Below are positions 24,927-34,320 of a stretch of 48,547 bases of DNA, piece after piece. The DNA comes from Archaeoglobus_B sp964471215 (lineage in GTDB: Archaea > Halobacteriota > Archaeoglobi > Archaeoglobales > Archaeoglobaceae). The notes under the pieces were generated by a model. It ran no database searches, had not been told where the DNA came from, and was given only the letters and a program-made list of their open reading frames with translations. Location: NCBI GenBank assembly GCA_964471215.1, contig CAYYFC010000005.1, positions 1 through 48,547 of the forward strand. Reading direction: 5' to 3'. Numbering within the stretch: the first letter of the stretch is position 1; each line of letters opens with the position of its first letter. The position numbers were made by a program, and so were the translations under genes.

Positions 24927-25790
24927 ATGTCTAAATCAAATTTTGAAAGGTTTATTAGGAATGTAGAATATTCAAAACACTGTATTCATTGTGAAGGGCT
25001 TGATCTGTCGATTAAAGACCCAAAGCACCATCCATCCTATGAAATAACAACTAGCTGTAATCTAAACTGTGTGTACTGTTACTCAAGAGTTGCATTGCTC
25101 AACGGAACTGCACCCAGGCCGGGATATTATGGGGATGAAAACCCAAGGGCTATAACGATATCCCAATACGGCGAACCGCTTTTGATAGGGGTTAAAAAGG
25201 TTGCATATATCATAAAGAGGTTGAGAGAAATCTTTGGAGATGTTAGAATAGATTTGCAGACCAATGGAACGGTAGACTTTAGTGAGCTTAATGGATTGGT
25301 GGATCTAGCAATGGTAAGTTTGGATTCCTCAAACCCTGATTTATATAAAAGGATTACGGGAAAGAATCTGTTCGGTATTGTCATAAAAAACATAGAGAAG
25401 TCAACCGATGCGGGGATTACTACAATAGTTAGATCAGTTTATCTGCCTGGGATAAACGATGACAACATAATAGAGCTTTCAAAGATCTTGAAAGAAATCG
25501 GTGTTCATGAAATGTTTGTACAACCCTGCTCTGTTTACAATGAATTCAAGGATAAGTTGATATCGATGGGGTTTGATATGGAAAGAGCCGAATCGATTTA
25601 CGATTTTTTAAAAGTAGTATACAGATGTAGCCTAAACTTAAAAACGGTAATTCCGGGTTGTATGGCAGTTATATTAAAAGAAATATTGAAACAGATAGAT
25701 GTAAACGATTTAAGATTTGTTAAAAGAAGGATAATTGCGATACATCCTCCAAGGATTAAGAGAAATTGGAGATTTACAATAGAGGTTTAA
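24927..25790 (+). CDS. Radical SAM protein of unknown substrate
   Basis: A 287-aa radical SAM enzyme with CNLNCVYC (Cys44, 48, 51), an upstream CIHC pair (Cys19, 22), ISQYGEPLL in place of the usual GGEP-type motif, LQTNGTVD and VSLDSSNPDLYKRITG. The fold is of the NirJ/pyruvate-formate-lyase-activase type. The specific reaction is not recognised. It starts two bases after the S3Ae stop, so it is cotranscribed with the ribosomal gene. Confidence 0.82.
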   Translation: MSKSNFERFIRNVEYSKHCIHCEGLDLSIKDPKHHPSYEITTSCNLNCVYCYSRVALLNGTAPRPGYYGDENPRAITISQYGEPLLIGVKKVAYIIKRLREIFGDVRIDLQTNGTVDFSELNGLVDLAMVSLDSSNPDLYKRITGKNLFGIVIKNIEKSTDAGITTIVRSVYLPGINDDNIIELSKILKEIGVHEMFVQPCSVYNEFKDKLISMGFDMERAESIYDFLKVVYRCSLNLKTVIPGCMAVILKEILKQIDVNDLRFVKRRIIAIHPPRIKRNWRFTIEV

Positions 25791-25836
25791 AATAATTGAG
25801 ATCTAGAAAACATTAATTTTTATAAAATAACTTTTA

Positions 25837-26427
25837 TCATCTCTCCTCCACATATCTTCCCCTCAACTCTATTTCCCTTGCCCTATTCAAAACGTCCTCG
25901 GCCTTTTCATATTCCCTGTAACCCTCGATGAATGCTTCTTTTAATTCCTCCCAATCGTCAAAGCTTGCTTTAAGGGATTCAAAGTAAACATGAATGTCAA
26001 CACCTTTAGGCTCGATTCTGTCATCTATAAATGCGAGACCGAAGTCCACGAAATATATCTTCCCATTACTTAAGATCATGTTCATAGGCGTTATGTCACC
26101 ATGGATTATCCCGGCTCTATGGAGCTTGGCAACCAGTCTTCCAATCTCCCTGCTTATCTCCCTATTCATAATGTTTTTAACAGGTTCTCCTTTGATTCTC
26201 TCCATAACTATCTTATCTCCTTCAACATCCAGTATAATTGGAGTGGGAACGCCAATTCTTCTTGCAAGTGCTATTATCTTCGCTTCTGTCCTAGTTCTGC
26301 TTCTTCTCAGGTATTCGTCCAATTTGCTATGTCTGTACCTCTTTGGTTTTCTTATCTTTTCAACGAAATCCTCATAAATCCTAACCTCAGCTTCTCCTCC
26401 AAGATATATCCTAATCGGCTCTTTCAT
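25837..26427 (-). CDS. bud32: KEOPS complex kinase/ATPase Bud32
   Basis: Part of the KEOPS complex that makes t6A37 in tRNAs with Kae1. 196 aa from the ATG at 26427, with the small atypical kinase fold: the N-lobe VEKIRKPKRYRHSKLDEYLRRSRTRTEA, the catalytic loop HGDITPMNM (Asp111, Asn116), VDFGLAF (Asp128), and the C-tail ELRGRYVEER. Kae1 is not fused here. Several in-frame ATGs lie at 26427-26451. The TATA-like AGTTTAAAG (about 26455-26463) favours 26427 or 26433. Confidence 0.94.
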   Translation of the reverse strand: MKEPIRIYLGGEAEVRIYEDFVEKIRKPKRYRHSKLDEYLRRSRTRTEAKIIALARRIGVPTPIILDVEGDKIVMERIKGEPVKNIMNREISREIGRLVAKLHRAGIIHGDITPMNMILSNGKIYFVDFGLAFIDDRIEPKGVDIHVYFESLKASFDDWEELKEAFIEGYREYEKAEDVLNRAREIELRGRYVEER

Positions 26428-26550
26428 AACCATAACACCCATGCAAGACATGCTTTAAACTTAGTTTCATATGTATTCTTCGAGACACCTTGGTTTATAA
26501 ATTAAAAAATTTTTTGAAAGTGTTTTAAATCGGAATGTACTGAGTTTTTG

Positions 26551-27906
26551 ATGTGGAGCATATTAAAGGCCTTAAGACAAAATCCTGATATCCTAATTCA
26601 ATCGCAAAAAAAGAGACATGAAGATATAGGGATTGTGAAAAAGGCTATAGAACTGGATAAACTCTGGAGAAAAAAGATGAAATATCTGGATAATTTGAGA
26701 CATGAAAGGAATGTAATATCTAAAAAGATAAAAGAGTCTAAGGATAAGAGAGAACTGATAGCGGAGGCAAAAAGATTGTCAGAATTAATAAAAAAAGAGG
26801 AAGAGGAGCTAAAAAAAATAGAAGACGAATTAAGAAGGGTTTTACTTTCGATACCGAACATACTTCACGAAACAGTTCCTGAAGGATACGACGAGACGGA
26901 TAATGTCCCTGTAAGGTTCTGGGGCAAGCCTAAAGTTTACAAGGAGCATATTGATAGATTCCTAGAGCAAACAAGAGGATTTGAAGTGGAATACGAGGTG
27001 CTGGATAAACCCGTCATAGGTCATGCAGACTTCGTCGAACTCTTTGGATTTGCCGACACGGATAGAGCTGGAAAGGTATCTGGCTCCAGATTTTACTATT
27101 TATTTGACGATCTCGTATGGCTCGATTTCGCTTTAACATTTTACGCACTAGAGTTTCTGGCAGATCAGGGATTTAAAATAGTTATGCCTCCATACATGAT
27201 GAGAAAAAAGGCATACGAGGGAGTAACTACCTTTAGCGATTTCGAGGAGATGATATACAAAATAGAGGACGAGGATCTATACCTCATAGCAACAAGTGAG
27301 CATCCAATAGCCGCTATGCACATGAACGAGGTTTTGACAGAGGACGAGCTTCCGCTGCTATATGCGGGGATCAGCCCTTGCTTTAGAAAGGAGGCAGGTG
27401 CACATGGCAAGGATACCAAGGGCATATTCAGGGTTCATCAGTTCAATAAGGTTGAGCAGTTCGTATTCTGTCTGCCTGATCAGAGCTGGGAATGGCATGA
27501 GAAATTGATTGAAAATGTTGAGAAGCTATGGCAGGGTTTGGAAATTCCCTACAGGATTGTAAACATATGTTCCGGAGATATAGGAGTAGTTGCCGCAAAG
27601 AAGTATGATTTAGAGGCCTGGATGCCCGCTCAGGGTAGGTACAGGGAGATGGTATCGTGCAGTAACTGCACGGATTGGCAGAGCTATAGGCTAAATATAA
27701 GATTCGCACAGGCGAAAGGATTTCCGTCTAAAGGCTTTGTTCACACACTGAATTCAACAGCAATCGCCACCACAAGGGCTATTACAGCAATAATCGAGAA
27801 TCATCAGCTAGAAGACGGTAGGGTAAAAATTCCAAAAGTTTTAAAGAAATATTTGGAACCGATTGAAAACGCTCCAAAGGACTACATAGAACCGAAATCA
27901 AGATAG
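26551..27906 (+). CDS. serS: Seryl-tRNA synthetase
   Basis: Class II synthetase charging tRNA-Ser, 451 aa from the ATG at 26551. It has an N-terminal antiparallel coiled-coil arm (about 25-105), motif 2 ISPCFRKEAGAHGKDTKGIFRVHQF and motif 3 VHTLNSTAIATTRAITAIIENHQ, the usual (bacterial-like) SerRS found in most archaea and not the rare methanogen type. A TTTTAAAT box 25 bases above the ATG suggests a leaderless mRNA. A TTG at 26548 is in frame but less likely. Confidence 0.96.
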   Translation: MWSILKALRQNPDILIQSQKKRHEDIGIVKKAIELDKLWRKKMKYLDNLRHERNVISKKIKESKDKRELIAEAKRLSELIKKEEEELKKIEDELRRVLLSIPNILHETVPEGYDETDNVPVRFWGKPKVYKEHIDRFLEQTRGFEVEYEVLDKPVIGHADFVELFGFADTDRAGKVSGSRFYYLFDDLVWLDFALTFYALEFLADQGFKIVMPPYMMRKKAYEGVTTFSDFEEMIYKIEDEDLYLIATSEHPIAAMHMNEVLTEDELPLLYAGISPCFRKEAGAHGKDTKGIFRVHQFNKVEQFVFCLPDQSWEWHEKLIENVEKLWQGLEIPYRIVNICSGDIGVVAAKKYDLEAWMPAQGRYREMVSCSNCTDWQSYRLNIRFAQAKGFPSKGFVHTLNSTAIATTRAITAIIENHQLEDGRVKIPKVLKKYLEPIENAPKDYIEPKSR

Positions 27907-28361
27907 CTTAAATCGTATAACAATGCTGATCAACTGTCATTTCTGATAATTATAGAAATATATTGATAAATAGTGCTAGCTCGTGCATAATACAATAGAA
28001 TATATTACATGTAATTCTAGTGGATTTTTAGTGTCGTTTAATCCTTTATATTACGCATGAGAAATTGAAATAACTCTCCTAATCTTTAATTTTCATACTC
28101 TCGTGTAATATCTTTTAGATCTAAAAATCTTTTGATTTAGACAATTATTTTCAGGGATTAATAAGAGTATTTTTACAATTATAGATTTTATTATTCATAT
28201 TTTTAAACACTGAATGAACGGATTGATCTGCAAATATTTCATTGATGTCATGATTGATGATATCGTTTTTTCGATACACTCTATAATCATAAAGGAGATC
28301 ATAATCTAAAGATTCGACAATTAAAGAATTTAATTTTATGTATCTCTTAAACAAATAGCAA
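27907..28361. other. AT-rich intergenic region
   Basis: No gene or clear RNA structure seen. It separates serS from the S-layer gene. The promoter and leader of the latter are listed separately. Confidence 0.5.
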
Positions 28362-28495
28362 AATATTTAAATATGCTTTTGATTTTATAAAGATAGGTGA
28401 CGGCGGGCTTAGACATCTAATTCCTGCCGTCAAAAATAGTAGGGTTTATATATGGTAAGGGTTAGGGATGTTTTGATTTCGGGAGGTAGAGAGGT
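28362..28495 (+). promoter_or_regulatory. S-layer gene promoter and leader hairpin
   Basis: TATA-like ATATTTAAATA (28362-28372) would start a transcript near 28395, right at a 9-bp hairpin GACGGCGGG/CCTGCCGTC (28399-28407 with 28423-28431, one G-T pair). The leader would be about 100 nt. A second box TTTATATAT (28445-28453) could give a leader of about 18 nt. Ribosome sites GGGAGGT (28481-28487) and GAGGT (28491-28495) precede the ATG. A 5' stem on a very abundant mRNA is a plausible stability element. Confidence 0.55.
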
Positions 28496-31400
28496 ATGAA
28501 AGATTTGGGAGCTAAATTGGGAATAGCGACACTATTAGCCTTACTAATTGCAGCAGCCTCAGCAAGCGCTGCAAATGTATTTGTTTCGTTCACTAACAAT
28601 ACAGCAACTGTCGATTATGTCGTGAAGCTATACTTTAAGGATGTTGAAAACAAAACAGTTCCCTACCAGACATTAAATGTTACGTACAGGGATGTGTTCA
28701 GGGTGCAGGTATATGACCTTAATACGACACTATTCCCCAATGCACGATATGTTGATCTATACATCTATAGATTGGCAGATGGAGTTCTTATGGCAAAGTA
28801 CTTAGACCTAACACTTGGAGAGGAAATAAGTGTAGACACATATGACCTAGACCTGAAACCAACACTGTACTGGTTCAAAGTTGTTGTAAAGGATGGTGAT
28901 AAGAACGCTATATGCTACTTCACGTCCAAGAACGAGACAGATCTACCTCAGGTTGGCAATGTAACGAAAGTAGATACGATGTCTATAAGCCATCTGAACA
29001 TCAGCGTGGACCCATCGACGTACACGCAGCCAATGATAGAGGTTGATGTTAAGAATCCAGATAACAGAGTTGCGATTGGTGATGACATCAAATTCGAAGT
29101 TAAAGTATGGGGTAGAAATAAGTTCACATGGGAGATGGAGAAGTACAACAGCACAACTCCTGTTAGGGGATTAACGTATGATGTTAAAACTGCTACAACG
29201 GCTAATTACATAAAGAAGACAGTTAGGATCAACACATATGACCTGTTTAACAATACCACGATTGGTGCACAGCCGGGAGATCATACAATAAAGATAAAGA
29301 GCGCTGATGCAAGCGTTGAGATTGTTATAAAAATAGAGAAGCCTGCATTGACTGCAAATTCCGATGTTAGCAAAGTGGTACCTGGTGGAGATATTAAGAT
29401 ATATGGAACAACCAATGTTGCTGAAACCGATGGTGGGTTAGACAATGTAACTACTGGTTCTAACTATGTGTTCTACTTCATATTCAACAACACCGATGTT
29501 GCTAAGGAAGATGTAACATGGGACCAGAATCTAAAGGGATTCACAGTCAAGGGATATTTCATATGTAACATGAGTGCAGTATCATTTGACACGACTAATG
29601 CATCAATAGTTGGATTAATGTTCAATCCAGTAGCAGTTGATAATAGATCATTGATAATTGATGACACGTTCAGCAAGACGTTTACGATTCCATCAGACGC
29701 CAGCACTGGAGACTGGGAGGCAATTGTACTTGCCATGGCAGTAACAAACGAGACAATGCTTAACACGACAATCATGAACGAGACTGGTAAGGTCACTAGC
29801 AAGATAATCGGAAAGGACGTGGTGTACTTCTCTGTAGAGAAGCCGACTATTGAGTTCACAATGGAGAGGACAACGTTTGCAAGAGGAGAAGACTTCAAGA
29901 TAACTGGTAAGACGAACTTGCCTGAGGGTTCCAAGATATTCATAGTAATGGACAAAGATGATGTAGCAGAGCTGAGCTCGGACCTCAACGCAGCTATGAA
30001 TCTCATGGCTGGAAGCTATAAGGCAGTGGAGGTAATAGTCGGTGCTGGAGGAGTCTTTGAAACTGATGAGTTCACAGTCAATCCGACTGCAGATCTGACG
30101 ACGTATAAGGTATATGCTGTATGGGAGAGCGATCAGGCATTCGGACCCGCGCCGCCTGATGACGATACGAAGGCGGAGTGGGACAAGTACGTCTCGGCTA
30201 CAATAAGAGTTGCTAAGGTTTCATTAACTGTGAAGGTTACTCCTGAAGATAGGAAGGTACCAAGAGGTGGAGAGGTAAAGATAGAAGGAGAAACAACTGC
30301 GGATTACGTCTATGTATATGCGAGTGATGAGAACGTATTCAAAGATGTGCATGAGGTACCAGGTGAGACTATAATCACGGGTGCAGATTTGAATCTAGCA
30401 TTGAAGATAGTTGTGTCAGAGGGTAAGTTCAGCAAGAAGATCAAGGTCAGGGATGACGCAGATCCCGGTACCTACACGTTATACATATATGCACCGGCAA
30501 ACACAAGCCAGATAAACAAGGCAACCGATGCTCAGGAGGCAGTCAGTATTACAGTACTCGAGGTGGGATTGGCGAAGGTACTTGTGAACGACAAGCCGTT
30601 TGAAGTCGGAGGAACAATCAAGATGCTGAGAGGAGGAGAGGTCAAGGTATTCATCGATACGCTGGCTGGAGATGTACTGGATGACGTAATGACTCTGAAC
30701 TACACGTTCAAAGGACAGGGATTGAAAGCATCAGAAGGCAACATTGGAGCTTCAAACGGTACGTTTGAAGTATACCTCAAGCCGTTCATAAACCAGACTG
30801 CTGACAGATTTGAGGACGAATGGGACGGTGGAAACCACACATTAATACCGACAGGTCTGTACACGCTAGAACTTGAGCTATACGTAAGAGGAGATAAGGT
30901 TGACGAGCTATCGATACCTGTAGAAGTTTCACTGCCGACATACGAGTACACAATTCCGAGTGAAGTTGCGAGAGGAGAGGACTTAGTCATAAAGATAACA
31001 TCAGATAGGGCAGGAGGATACGACAAGATATACGTAGCACTTAAGAAACCGGTAGGAATTGACTGGCAGACAGTTACACTAGATGAGAACGGAAGTGCAG
31101 AGGTATCATTTGCAACATACGGATACGATGTAGGAACTGTACTCAAAGTATATATAAGAGACTGGATGGGTACTGAGAAGAACGCACCTAAGGGCATCGA
31201 AGATTACTACGACATACTGCCGACAGATTCGTACGCCAAGTACTACGCTGCTGATGATGACATAGTAATCGCTCATGGAGTAGAAGTTAAGATTGTAGCT
31301 GCAGTCACTCCAACGCCTACTCCAACCCCAACACCCACACCAACCCCGACTCCTGTAACACCGACTCCAACTCCGACGACACCGACTCCGACTCCAACTA

Positions 31401-31558
31401 CGCCAACTCCAACCACGCCACCACCAACGACACCGCCACCAACGACGCCTCCACTGACGACGCCTACACCAACTCCGACTCCAACTCCAGGATTCGAGGC
31501 AATATTCGCTATAGCAGGATTAATTGCTATAGCTTACCTGCTTAGAAGAAGACAGTAA
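28496..31558 (+). CDS. S-layer/surface protein with PGF-CTERM anchor
   Basis: A 1020-aa secreted protein, probably the main S-layer subunit. A Sec signal peptide (residues 1-25, ending ASASA before ANVFVSF) is followed by a large beta-rich ectodomain with Ig-like units that share an RGxxxKI.G motif (VPGGDIKIYG, ARGEDFKITG, PRGGEVKIEG, ARGEDLVIKI), and many N-x-[ST] sites (NNT, NKT, NVT). A Thr/Pro-rich stalk of about 60 residues (938-997) leads to the tail PGFEAIFAIAGLIAIAYLLRRRQ-like segment at 31487-31555: PGF, hydrophobic helix, arginines. This is the PGF-CTERM signal, processed by archaeosortase A with lipid attachment. It stands alone with its own promoter and a T-rich terminator. Confidence 0.9.
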   Translation: MKDLGAKLGIATLLALLIAAASASAANVFVSFTNNTATVDYVVKLYFKDVENKTVPYQTLNVTYRDVFRVQVYDLNTTLFPNARYVDLYIYRLADGVLMAKYLDLTLGEEISVDTYDLDLKPTLYWFKVVVKDGDKNAICYFTSKNETDLPQVGNVTKVDTMSISHLNISVDPSTYTQPMIEVDVKNPDNRVAIGDDIKFEVKVWGRNKFTWEMEKYNSTTPVRGLTYDVKTATTANYIKKTVRINTYDLFNNTTIGAQPGDHTIKIKSADASVEIVIKIEKPALTANSDVSKVVPGGDIKIYGTTNVAETDGGLDNVTTGSNYVFYFIFNNTDVAKEDVTWDQNLKGFTVKGYFICNMSAVSFDTTNASIVGLMFNPVAVDNRSLIIDDTFSKTFTIPSDASTGDWEAIVLAMAVTNETMLNTTIMNETGKVTSKIIGKDVVYFSVEKPTIEFTMERTTFARGEDFKITGKTNLPEGSKIFIVMDKDDVAELSSDLNAAMNLMAGSYKAVEVIVGAGGVFETDEFTVNPTADLTTYKVYAVWESDQAFGPAPPDDDTKAEWDKYVSATIRVAKVSLTVKVTPEDRKVPRGGEVKIEGETTADYVYVYASDENVFKDVHEVPGETIITGADLNLALKIVVSEGKFSKKIKVRDDADPGTYTLYIYAPANTSQINKATDAQEAVSITVLEVGLAKVLVNDKPFEVGGTIKMLRGGEVKVFIDTLAGDVLDDVMTLNYTFKGQGLKASEGNIGASNGTFEVYLKPFINQTADRFEDEWDGGNHTLIPTGLYTLELELYVRGDKVDELSIPVEVSLPTYEYTIPSEVARGEDLVIKITSDRAGGYDKIYVALKKPVGIDWQTVTLDENGSAEVSFATYGYDVGTVLKVYIRDWMGTEKNAPKGIEDYYDILPTDSYAKYYAADDDIVIAHGVEVKIVAAVTPTPTPTPTPTPTPTPVTPTPTPTTPTPTPTTPTPTTPPPTTPPPTTPPLTTPTPTPTPTPGFEAIFAIAGLIAIAYLLRRRQ

Positions 31559-31564
31559 CTCCCC

Positions 31565-31600
31565 AATTTTTAACTCTTTTTTATTATTTTTGTTTTTTTG
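31565..31600 (+). terminator. T-rich terminator after S-layer gene
   Basis: Several runs of five to seven T within about 35 bases just after the stop, the usual archaeal termination signal. Confidence 0.65.
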
Positions 31601-32102
31601 TAAATGTGCTCGATTAATAATTCCGATAATCTGCCCTCAACTTAACCATTTTATTCACAATCCTAGTAAAGACCTGCCTCGTGTAACAGTTTCATTTTTA
31701 GTAGAGAGTTTCGAATAAATGTGAAAGTCTAAGCAGTAACAATCTAGAGAAATAATATAAACGGTTTGGTTAAGTAACAATTAACTTGAAGCCTATGAAG
31801 AAGAGGAGGCTTATGAGTCTCTAATGATTCGAAGTTACCTAACGGAGTGCAGAGCAGAGAATCATGTAAAAAAAGAGTAAAAATAAAAATAAAGAAAAAG
31901 GTACTCCCGCTAGCTGGCTTCGGTATTTCATGGGTGATGAATATCTACGTGCCTACGTAGATAGGAACCCTAAACCTTTGCAATTTCTAAGATATTATCA
32001 GGTGTGTTATCCAATCTCGTCATGAACCCGTATGGACTTCAACTGGTGATTCCGTTATATTCTGTAAAAACACTTTTATAGATATTTCGTAGATCTTAGA
32101 AT
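31601..32102. other. Non-coding region with a palindrome
   Basis: About 500 bp without a gene. It contains a perfect 9-bp hairpin with a 4-nt loop, TATCTACGT-GCCT-ACGTAGATA (31942-31963), and short arms AAGCCT/AGGCTT near 31790-31815. TTTATAGATATT near 32077-32088 is the probable nac TATA element. Nothing else is recognised. Confidence 0.45.
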
Positions 32103-32429
32103 ATGCTTCCATTAAACATAAAGCAGATGAAAAAGATGATAAAGCAGATGGGTATAGACATAACAGAAATAGATGCTAAGGAGGTCATAATAAGAACTTC
32201 GAGTGAGGAACTCGTATTTAAAAATCCAAGCGTTACTAAGGTCAGCGGAAGGGGTATAGAGATGTTTCAGATAATGGGTAGCTATGAGGTCATAAAGAAG
32301 ATACAGATCAGCGAAGAAGATGTTAAACTCATAATGGAGCAGGCCGGCGTCAGTGAGGAAGAGGCCAGAAAAGCTTTAGAGGAAGCAAACGGAGATTTAG
32401 TTGAAGCTTTGATGAAGCTGAAGGGATGA
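32103..32429 (+). CDS. nac: Nascent polypeptide-associated complex protein
   Basis: Binds emerging chains at the ribosome, acting as a homodimer in archaea. The 108-aa protein has a NAC beta-domain (ITEIDAKEVIIRTSSEELVFKNPSVTKV) and a C-terminal UBA helix bundle (EEDVKLIMEQAGVSEEEARKALEEANGDLVEAL-type, residues 71-108). Its stop overlaps the trmI start (ATGA), so the two are coupled. Confidence 0.95.
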   Translation: MLPLNIKQMKKMIKQMGIDITEIDAKEVIIRTSSEELVFKNPSVTKVSGRGIEMFQIMGSYEVIKKIQISEEDVKLIMEQAGVSEEEARKALEEANGDLVEALMKLKG

Positions 32430-33166
32430 AGCCTCCGGTAGTTCTGATAAGGGACAAATACAGTTTTTTAATTGAGAGATTTGAGGGAAAACTCCATACC
32501 CATGATGGAATCATAAATCTTGAAGAGTTAAGGAATAAGAAAATAGGAGATGAGATCTCAACGCATCTGGGGGTGAAATACAGGATAATTCCATTCAGAG
32601 CTGTTGATTTTTTTAAGCATTTTAAGAGATCGGCAACGCCCATAATGCCGAAGGACATCGGTGCCATAATAGCCCATACAGGGTTAAGTCCGGATTCACT
32701 TATACTGGATGCCGGGACAGGAACAGGTATGCTTGCAGCCTATCTGGCGTATTTCAACAAGTACGGTGAGGTCATAACAGTTGAAAAACGTAAAGAATTT
32801 GCACAAATCGCAAGGGAGAATTTCAGAATAGCTAGGTTAAAGAACATACATCAGATAGTATCCGATGTCCTGTTTGTAGCCGATGGGTTTAAAAAGGAGT
32901 TCGATCTGATAGTTCTTGACATGAAAGACGACATAAAATTTATTCCTAAGGCCTGGGATCTATTAAAGGTGGGAGGTCACTTGGTCGTGTATAACCCCTA
33001 CATCGAGGATACGAGAAAGGTTTACGAGGTGATGATTAAAGAGGGCTTTAAAAGCGTCGAAAGTTTTGAGATAATTAAGATAAACTATGAGCATAAAAGG
33101 GTTGGAACAAGACCATTTACGAGGGTCTGGCATACAGGTTTCATCGTTATTGGTAGAAAGATCTAA
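32426..33166 (+). CDS. trmI: tRNA (adenine-N1)-methyltransferase TrmI
   Basis: Makes m1A at positions 57/58 of the tRNA T-loop in archaea. The 246-aa protein has an N-terminal small beta-domain (VLIRDKYSFLIERFEGKLHTHDGII), PIMPKDIGAIIAHTGLSPD, the SAM motif ILDAGTGTGMLAAYLA (about 90-105), VITVEKR and LDMKDD in the catalytic region. Overlaps nac by four bases. Confidence 0.93.
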   Translation: MKPPVVLIRDKYSFLIERFEGKLHTHDGIINLEELRNKKIGDEISTHLGVKYRIIPFRAVDFFKHFKRSATPIMPKDIGAIIAHTGLSPDSLILDAGTGTGMLAAYLAYFNKYGEVITVEKRKEFAQIARENFRIARLKNIHQIVSDVLFVADGFKKEFDLIVLDMKDDIKFIPKAWDLLKVGGHLVVYNPYIEDTRKVYEVMIKEGFKSVESFEIIKINYEHKRVGTRPFTRVWHTGFIVIGRKI

Positions 33167-33417
33167 AAGGAAATAGATTAGCTAAAGAATGTATATTTGC
33201 CCAAACGTGATCTCTGTGAGCCTCTAAATTTTTAAGCATACAGGATAAAAAAGTTTTAATCTCCGGTGAAAGAATTGAGAGTTCACTCTGATAAAGCAAT
33301 TTTAGGCAAACTTCTCTTTAAAGACAGTTATAAGCTCTCCAACATTTTAATTTGTAGTTCGCGAATATAATTTAACTTATTTATACATGAGTTTGCTTTG
33401 AACTTGAGGTGATACGT

Positions 33418-34263
33418 GTGTTAGGAATATACGTGGCAATTCTCGCGACCATGCTCATATGGGCAGGATCGTTTGTTGCAATAAAAATAGCATTAAAATG
33501 TTTAGATCCTTTCAATCTTGCATTTTATCGCTTCCTAATTGCCTCTCCCATATTATTTCTGATATACAGGCCAAAACCACCCGATATAAGAGATTTGCCG
33601 TGCATTTCCGTTCTGGCTATGAGTGGTGTGACGCTGTTATATATAGTTCAGTTCATAGCATTAAAACTCACTACGGCAACCAGAGCATCGATACTGATAA
33701 ATACATCTGCGATTTTTACGGCAATAATATCATATGCCTTTCTCAAGGAGAGGTTTACAACCATGAAGTCCTTAGGTGTTTTAATAGCGTTTGCAGGAGT
33801 TGTTTTAATAGTTTCTGGCGGGCTAAGCATATCGATTGAAACAATCGGAGATCTTCTGATGATCTTTGATGGATTTCTCTGGTCGATCTATACAGTCCTT
33901 GGAAAGGTCATGCTGAGGAAATACAATCCAGAAGATCTGACAACGTACGCTTTTATGATAGGGACTTTGCTGCTATTTCCCTTTGCAGTTTTAAGCGGTT
34001 TAAGAAATATACTTACGGTAAATACAGATGTCCTGCTGTCGATTCTATACCTTTCGATTCTTTGCTCTGTTTTTGCGTATGTCATCTGGTACAGAGCTCT
34101 TTTAAGAATAGAGGCGACAGAACTTGCCGTTTTCATATACCTAATCCCTCTCTTTACGGCTATCATGGCCTTCTTTATATTGAATGAAAGCATAAGGGTT
34201 TCCACCATAATAGGGGGTATTTTAACGATAGCTGGGGTGAGTCTTGTTGAAATCAAGAAGTGA
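33418..34263 (+). CDS. EamA/DMT family transporter
   Basis: A 281-aa integral membrane protein with about ten hydrophobic helices in two EamA repeats (ILATMLIWAGSFVAIKIAL at the start of repeat 1; GDLLMIFDGFLWSIYTVLGK at the start of repeat 2; ending IIGGILTIAGVSLVEIKK). Probably exports a small metabolite or amino acid; substrate unknown. The GTG at 33418 is chosen because GAGGTGAT (33407-33414) serves it. The GTG at 33409 lies inside that site. Confidence 0.88.
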   Translation: MLGIYVAILATMLIWAGSFVAIKIALKCLDPFNLAFYRFLIASPILFLIYRPKPPDIRDLPCISVLAMSGVTLLYIVQFIALKLTTATRASILINTSAIFTAIISYAFLKERFTTMKSLGVLIAFAGVVLIVSGGLSISIETIGDLLMIFDGFLWSIYTVLGKVMLRKYNPEDLTTYAFMIGTLLLFPFAVLSGLRNILTVNTDVLLSILYLSILCSVFAYVIWYRALLRIEATELAVFIYLIPLFTAIMAFFILNESIRVSTIIGGILTIAGVSLVEIKK

Positions 34264-34320
34264 TGTTTTGGTTTTAAAAGTGTAGGAAATGCAATTATAC
34301 TTTAAAGACATATCATCTCT

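Noticed and set aside
28151..28354. Small minus-strand frame in the serS-S-layer spacer
   Set aside because: It is an AT-rich chance frame (Asn/Tyr/Ile-rich) without a promoter, ribosome site or domain.
31307..31486. Repeated CCAACT/CCGACT units as a DNA repeat array or CRISPR
   Set aside because: They are the codons of the Thr/Pro stalk in the S-layer protein. No CRISPR array was seen anywhere.
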